Positions 60,201 through 64,000 of a DNA stretch of 64,000 nucleotides are shown piece by piece. How positions within the stretch are numbered: position 1 is the first letter of the stretch; each line of letters starts with the position of its first letter. The stretch spans positions 124,001 to 188,000 of the forward strand of contig NZ_SZVW01000008.1 in assembly GCF_007655005.1 (NCBI RefSeq), written 5' to 3'. The notes under the pieces are model-generated. The model ran no database searches and was not told the DNA's origin. It saw only the letters and a list, made by a program, of their open reading frames with translations. The DNA is from Streptomyces tibetensis. Its GTDB lineage: Bacteria; Actinomycetota; Actinomycetes; Streptomycetales; Streptomycetaceae. A program made the position numbers and the translations under genes.

Positions 60201-60858
60201 CATCGCCACCGGCACCCGGCTGAACATCGAACTCGGCCTGGCCGTCAGCGAACGACGCATCACCTACAACTCCGCCCGCTCCCACGAGAGGGTCTACGGC
60301 TACGAGAAGGCCCTCGAACGGGACCGGCGGGTGCTCGCCGAATCCACCGGCCGGTTCGGCGCCGACCATCTGGACACTCTGCGCTGCCGCTTCAGCCTCG
60401 CCGCCGACCTGCACGCACTCGGCAAGCACGACGAGGCCGAACACGAGGCCCGACTGTGCGGCAGGGCCCTGGAGAGCACCCTCGGCGCCTGGCACCCCTA
60501 CGCTGCCCTGGCCGGGGTCCGGCACGCGGTGTACCTGCGGGCCTCCGGTGCCGTGGAGGACGCGGAGGCCATCGGCCGGGCCGCGCTGAACCTCCTGTCC
60601 GACCGGCTCGGCGACAGCCACGCCTGGGTGTCCGCCGCGGAGAACTCCCTCGCGGTCACCCTCGCGGCGGCCGGGCGGCCCGGGGAGGCGACCCGGCTCG
60701 TCGAGAGCGCCCTGCGCCGTTTGCGGGACCTGGACATGGGGCATCGCCCCGACGGGCGGCGCGTGGGGGCGCACCGCGCCTGGCTCACCTCCCGGGCCAC
60801 CGGCCCCACCGCACCGGCCAGGGACTTCGACATCGATCTGGAACTGCCCGGCATCTAG
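57232..60858 (+). CDS. fxsT: FxsT-like NTPase/TPR protein
   Basis: A 1208-residue multidomain protein. Residues about 10-220 resemble a MinD/ParA-like domain (FALFCSTAENLGVSTTVHNV, SVLIVDGR) with a weakened P-loop; about 240-350 resemble a TIR-like or receiver module; about 380-640 form an NB-ARC-type NTPase with GFVGRDDVLGGLL and the P-loop ASGWGKSE; from about 840 on there are tetratricopeptide-like repeats. This order matches the FxSxx-COOH system TPR protein FxsT. Its function is unknown; STAND-type architecture suggests signalling or assembly. The ATG at 57232 follows GGAG. Confidence 0.82.
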   Translation: MPDIHTADRSGRFALFCSTAENLGVSTTVHNVADLLAAGNRSVLIVDGRATGTPGGDPLPAPEPGRIHSAARRDAASLLALTSDPRALAYDHVLVEAPLPDAIGAPAEGRLGSLADSLVLCFAMTAWSIDGAAALAEQMSGGRSGRPVRLLALGLKSNVESHDRLRGARERVRRKFGPLSRASRTSEVAFLEIPYHPLYLDTRQLAVESEPEGSVTGLRPYYERLADWLRNRRPLPLSRVTLVHSQRHAPWAAWLEDQFRRGGIRTELRALDAYSGDRPAPGTALLFLSPADMDHAALAQLAALSHPDVRIVLADEPFPDPGAAHHERIDLRGTDEDEAVRRLYAGLGLGAPPSTDGTPGARFPRLPAVTNVAPRYSGFVGRDDVLGGLLEELHAAGRDRTPLVVHAASGWGKSEIVRELCHRFGSAYDVVWWVRSWEIPRARRGLTRLAGRLDLVTTGDGASPALFEHLSRTDTQSWLLVYDGADSPDGLRELLPTPHTRGHVLITSRSAPATPGMAAFALPPMSPGECRAVLGERLAEIDEEQAQRVGQVLGFVPLALRIAALCLAERAAAHRRDDSMGDQAAARAAVAYLLAEYRTAQQALLEQEGTAPPVSVMVRVARQTVLHTPGAAAWRAESRTSDALGWLLNAASLLTGRGMGLELLRSRRILSELARDDSADGAPVRRIPADTRMPDEHMVSVALWALSRVGLLEVDFDRPDQPLGQHHAVRDALRDGMEPAERAHIEQVLRGTLAEYTPDENRGLSADWAREVYSLRLWEDYRPRVRRSLLRHLNALSQRGETADLARLLDISERAQASWAPVDDDDPSPEYLRLLNFTARAHRLTGAYEPARRLSEQALRGHRRLLGPLHPRTLLSADSYGANLRSLGRFSDALFQARPVLEGLTLLLGPQHAATVQAEHNLAFTEALSGRAPDALARLLARFRYRQSVGGEDDPAVWRSADLLAWVYRTLGRDAESQDLLRQWLHRHGDIATGTRLNIELGLAVSERRITYNSARSHERVYGYEKALERDRRVLAESTGRFGADHLDTLRCRFSLAADLHALGKHDEAEHEARLCGRALESTLGAWHPYAALAGVRHAVYLRASGAVEDAEAIGRAALNLLSDRLGDSHAWVSAAENSLAVTLAAAGRPGEATRLVESALRRLRDLDMGHRPDGRRVGAHRAWLTSRATGPTAPARDFDIDLELPGI

Positions 60859-60958
60859 GGGCTCAGCTGGACCTCCGTGGAAGAAGGAGATCCCTCAGAA
60901 AAACCCCCAGGACCCGGCGCCCTCGCCCGGGCGGTTCCCCGACGGAAGGTGAGCGCAG

Positions 60959-61954
60959 GTGGCGACAGCCCCGCAGCAGGAGACCGAGCTCTTCACGGAG
61001 TCCCACTGGTCCCCGGAGGGCCACGGCCGAATAACAGCGCTGTGCCAAGGAGCCTTCGCAGGTGTCCCCGCCCTCAGGTCGGTGTCCCACTACAGCAACG
61101 GAATCATCGACTTCGTGGTGCGCCGGGGCGACTGCCCGCCGCTGAGCAGCCTGGTCACCGTGGGCGGCGAGGACATCGCCAACGAGGCGCTGCCCGGCAG
61201 CCGGCTGCTGCTGTGCACACAGGACCTGGGCGCGCTCATGCGGCCGCTGGGCACGGGTCAGCTGATGCGTGTCGTGGTGGCCAACGCGCACGGCGGACTG
61301 TGGGGCGGCCGCGTCAAGACGGGGGAGTACCTGTCCGCGCACACCGACACGGAGGGCGGGATGCCCGCCGTCGACGAGGCGATGAACACCCTCGTCTCCG
61401 CCATCCGCACCCAGGTGCACCACCTGCCCGACGAGCTGCCCGGCGGCCTCACGGACACCCTGGAACCCCTGCCGGAGGACAAGGGGCGGCTGCGGATCGA
61501 CTTCGGGACGGCGGCGGCCGAGCACGACGGCCCCTCCGAGATGCGGCTGCGGGCCCTGTGGGGCGCGCACGTCAACACCCTGGATTTGCAGTACGCCGCC
61601 TACTACCGGGACTGGAAGCTCGTCTGCGCGGGCGACGTCTTCGAGAGTCCCGAGCTAGGCCCGCGCTTCCTGGAGACCAGCGTGCGCTCTCGCCGCACCT
61701 CCTACCGCGACCTCGCCCAGAGCCTGCGCGGCCATCTCGCCCGGCTGACCGACGCGTTGCGGCTGGTGGTGCCGCCACCCGCCGACCGCCTCGTCCTGGA
61801 CGTCCAGGAGGGCGCCGTGTACGTGATCTGGCTGTCGCCGCGGGACTACGTCCTCGGGGTGACGCTGGACCAGCGGCAGGTCGCCCACGCCGAGAACCGG
61901 CTGCACCGGCTCGCGGACGCCGTGGGCGGGGTCATGCGGACCGCACGGCACTGA
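60959..61954 (+). CDS. Unknown protein next to the FxsT-like gene
   Basis: A 331-residue soluble protein. I recognise no domain. Visible are LVTVGGEDIANEALPGSRLL, a glycine-rich NAHGGLWGGRVKTGEYL, a helix MNTLVSAIRTQVHHLPDEL and a C-terminal beta part LVLDVQEGAVYVIWLSPRDY. The start is a GTG at 60959 after GGAAGGTGA. It is 100 bases behind the FxsT-like gene on the same strand, and its last 23 bases overlap the convergent ATPase gene. Confidence 0.65.
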   Translation: MATAPQQETELFTESHWSPEGHGRITALCQGAFAGVPALRSVSHYSNGIIDFVVRRGDCPPLSSLVTVGGEDIANEALPGSRLLLCTQDLGALMRPLGTGQLMRVVVANAHGGLWGGRVKTGEYLSAHTDTEGGMPAVDEAMNTLVSAIRTQVHHLPDELPGGLTDTLEPLPEDKGRLRIDFGTAAAEHDGPSEMRLRALWGAHVNTLDLQYAAYYRDWKLVCAGDVFESPELGPRFLETSVRSRRTSYRDLAQSLRGHLARLTDALRLVVPPPADRLVLDVQEGAVYVIWLSPRDYVLGVTLDQRQVAHAENRLHRLADAVGGVMRTARH

Positions 61955-64000
61955 CCAGGGCGCCCCACACCTCGTCGGCGAGTGCCTCCACCGTCCGCGC
62001 GACGGTCGGCCGGTGCACCGGGCCCCCCTCGCCGAGGGCCTGCACGGGCAGCACCTCGACCGCTGTCTCGTACTCCCGGCAGACCTCGCGCAGCCGCGCC
62101 CACTGCTCCTCACTCGGCACGCCGGCCGAGACAGCGCGGAACCAGGTGTCGGCCCCCGTACGGAACGTCTCCGTCAACTGCCGCACCAATGTGGCGCAGC
62201 CCAGCGTCGCCAGATCGGACGGCCCCGCCCGCAGGGCCGGACCACCGGCCGCGGCACTGCCCGACGGGCGCCCGGCCAGCCGCTCCACGGACGCGTCCAG
62301 CAGCGCGAACACCTCCTCGAACCGCCCCTCGACGGGCTCCGGCAGCGCCGAACGCGCCGGGCCGGGCGCCGCAGCGACCAGATCACGCCGGGCCAGGTCG
62401 CTCACCGTCCGCCGCAGCTGCCCCAGTTGGGCACCGTGCTCACCGAGGGCGCTGCGCAACTCGGTGGTCAGCTCGGCGAGATCGGCCTCCTGGCGCAGCT
62501 GGGTGAGACGGGCGCGCAGCCGGTCCAGGGCCTGGTTCACGGCTTGCGTGAAGTCGCCCGGACGGTACACCAGGGGCTGTGAGCCCAGCGAGCGCGCCAG
62601 CCGGTCCCGCATGGTCCGCGACACATGGCCGTTGACCACGAGCAGCACCTCGGCCTGCGCAGGGTGCAGGGCGCCGCGCAGTGCCCGGACCCGGGCGGTG
62701 ATGCGTTCCTCGTCGTCGGCGACGAGCACCGACGGGGTGACGACGATCGCGATGTAGGCGTTCGGGACGGGCTCCAGCCAGTACGCCACCGCCAACGGCC
62801 CGTCGGCGTCGGAGCCCCGCGCCGGGACCGGGTCGTGCGACGCGATGCGCCACTGGCCCTCGGCCAGCGCGTCGTGGATCGTGGACACCACCTGGTCCTC
62901 GGAGACGTTGTCGTGCAGCTCCCGCACGGCCCGCAGCACCGTCGCGGCACTCACCTCGCGGACCGCGCCGCCGCCGTCCTCGCTCAGCTGCCAGGCGTGG
63001 TGGCAGGTCTTGAGGATCTCCCGGGGCACCCCGCCGGTGAGCTCCTGGAGGATCCCGACCGACTCGGAACCGAACGGCGCGGGCCACCGCTCGATCGCGT
63101 CCGGCCCCTCGGTCACCTCCGGCCGGGTGCCCGAACCGACGTACTCGGCGACCAGCCGCGCGGTGAGCTCCGCGCCGAACCGGGTCGGCCACAGCTGCAC
63201 GACCCGCTCGTGCAGGCTCGGCCGGAACGCGTTGAGCCCGCGTGGCGAGGTGCAGAACACCAGCAGACCGCCCCGGCTCACGTACACATTGACCAGCCGC
63301 TCGAAGGCGTCCACGAACGTACGCCGGGAATGCTCCGGCCAGTCCAGGACCTTCTCCAGCGAGTCGATCAGCAGGACGTACGGTTTGCCCACCCGGCCGT
63401 GCAGGAAGCCCTGGACGGCCAGCGCGTCGAAGACCGGGTCGATGCCCGAGACCGCGTCCCTGATGCCGCGTTCCCGCAACTGCTGCGCGGGCTCGTCGCC
63501 GCTCAGCCACGCCCACACCATCGACGTGAACCGGGGGTCCTGGAGCAGGGCGAGCGCGGTGGCGAACCGCCGGTGCTCCGTCACCTCGCCGAGGGTGACG
63601 CGCAGATCGGCGTGCATCACCTCGGGGTCGTAGCGCAGGGCGGAGACCACCTTGTCCGGGTCGAGGACCCGGTCGCGCAGCCCGGTGGCGATGTCGTCGA
63701 GGGCGATGTCGCCCAGCGGGATGTCGTCCGGCCGGCCGGGGCGCGGATCGGAACTCTGCTCGCCGACCCGCACCGCCGTCACATAGGCGTAGTAGTCCCT
63801 GACGAGTTCCTCGAACGCGGCACGCCCCTCCGGGCTGTCCGCGGGGCCCCGAAGCCGGTCGCGGTACATCCGGCCGAAGTCCTGCGCCGGCTCGTCGACG
63901 ATCCACAGGGCCGGGCCGTCCGGGCGGGCCAGCGCGTTGCAGACCTCCCGGGCCGCATGGGACTTGCCGAGGCCGAACTCGCCCACCACGGCGATCGCCC
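61932..64000 (-). CDS. Large P-loop ATPase, N-terminus outside window
   Basis: The gene enters from the right edge and ends at 61932; about 689 residues are visible. Walker A is VVGEFGLGKSHAAREV near the edge, Walker B probably KPYVLLIDSLEKVL, then a sensor-like FCTSPRGLN and a winged-helix-like segment. A C-terminal region after about residue 480 is helical and Arg/Glu-rich (possible coiled coil: LTQLRQEADLAELTTELRS). This is AAA/STAND-like, related to ATP-binding proteins of unknown function. It overlaps the convergent gene by 23 bases. Confidence 0.75.
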   Translation of the reverse strand, partial: AIAVVGEFGLGKSHAAREVCNALARPDGPALWIVDEPAQDFGRMYRDRLRGPADSPEGRAAFEELVRDYYAYVTAVRVGEQSSDPRPGRPDDIPLGDIALDDIATGLRDRVLDPDKVVSALRYDPEVMHADLRVTLGEVTEHRRFATALALLQDPRFTSMVWAWLSGDEPAQQLRERGIRDAVSGIDPVFDALAVQGFLHGRVGKPYVLLIDSLEKVLDWPEHSRRTFVDAFERLVNVYVSRGGLLVFCTSPRGLNAFRPSLHERVVQLWPTRFGAELTARLVAEYVGSGTRPEVTEGPDAIERWPAPFGSESVGILQELTGGVPREILKTCHHAWQLSEDGGGAVREVSAATVLRAVRELHDNVSEDQVVSTIHDALAEGQWRIASHDPVPARGSDADGPLAVAYWLEPVPNAYIAIVVTPSVLVADDEERITARVRALRGALHPAQAEVLLVVNGHVSRTMRDRLARSLGSQPLVYRPGDFTQAVNQALDRLRARLTQLRQEADLAELTTELRSALGEHGAQLGQLRRTVSDLARRDLVAAAPGPARSALPEPVEGRFEEVFALLDASVERLAGRPSGSAAAGGPALRAGPSDLATLGCATLVRQLTETFRTGADTWFRAVSAGVPSEEQWARLREVCREYETAVEVLPVQALGEGGPVHRPTVARTVEALADEVWGALVSAVRSA

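Overview
The window is high-GC actinobacterial chromosome, almost certainly Streptomyces. The signs are the GC-rich third codon positions, many GTG starts, a WhiB-type Fe-S regulator, a gamma-butyrolactone-receptor-like regulator, a bL37-type mini ribosomal protein and an FxsB/FxsT peptide-modification locus. No plasmid or phage structural genes are visible. Both ends cut genes: an SDR oxidoreductase on the left and a P-loop ATPase on the right.

Layout. 0-9 kb: housekeeping and stress genes (HhH-GPD nuclease-like protein, DUF3140, a translationally coupled whiB-dps pair, thiolase, TauE-type exporter, HAD-IIA phosphatase) and two cobalamin genes (cobK, cobF). A frameshifted MFS remnant lies between cobK and cobF, and three tandem-repeat arrays occur here, one with a 106-bp period. 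At 8.85 kb a tRNA-Pro(GGG) is abutted by a tyrosine integrase with a degenerate active site. 11-15 kb: a heme-peroxidase cassette (unknown protein, Dyp peroxidase, catalase-like protein) and a TetR regulator. 16-18.4 kb: a divergent drug-efflux/TetR pair whose TetR is a paralogue of the one before it. 19-26 kb: a TetR-controlled aromatic-ring-cleavage operon (extradiol dioxygenase, FAH-family hydrolase, FAD hydroxylase, acetoacetyl-CoA synthetase, frameshifted DoxX). 26-28.5 kb: Nudix hydrolase, CxxC mini-protein and gene debris, resembling a decayed actinomycete integrative element. 28.6-32 kb: orphan butyrolactone-receptor-like regulator, secreted SH3 protein, aldo/keto reductase and double DUF427 protein.

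32-52.6 kb: a large myo-inositol/cyclitol region. A left-facing operon (iolC, aldolase-like gene, iolB, iolD, mmsA/iolA, gntR) and a right-facing operon (ABC importer, iolE-like, iolG-like) diverge from a mirror-symmetric promoter at 39.3 kb. Two further regulator-controlled units follow: dehydrogenase, SDR and PhyH-type dioxygenase opposite a LacI regulator, and a dehydrogenase opposite a second LacI regulator with matching flanking operators. Together they would import a cyclitol, oxidise it to an inosose, dehydrate, open and isomerise the ring, phosphorylate, and cleave to acetyl-CoA and a C3 unit.

52.6-64 kb: cupin protein, small membrane protein, a second identical tRNA-Pro(GGG), bL37, then a ribosomally synthesised peptide locus. 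This has an FxsB-type radical SAM enzyme overlapping a separate HExxH protein, a divergent 64-residue precursor-like peptide that lacks the FxSxx tail, and a 1208-residue FxsT-like NTPase/TPR protein. Next come an unrecognised 331-residue protein and a convergent P-loop ATPase. This last region is the best candidate for an undescribed system. Several single-base frameshifts or early stops in otherwise well-conserved genes (MFS, a small hypothetical, DoxX, DUF2993) could be real decay or sequence errors.
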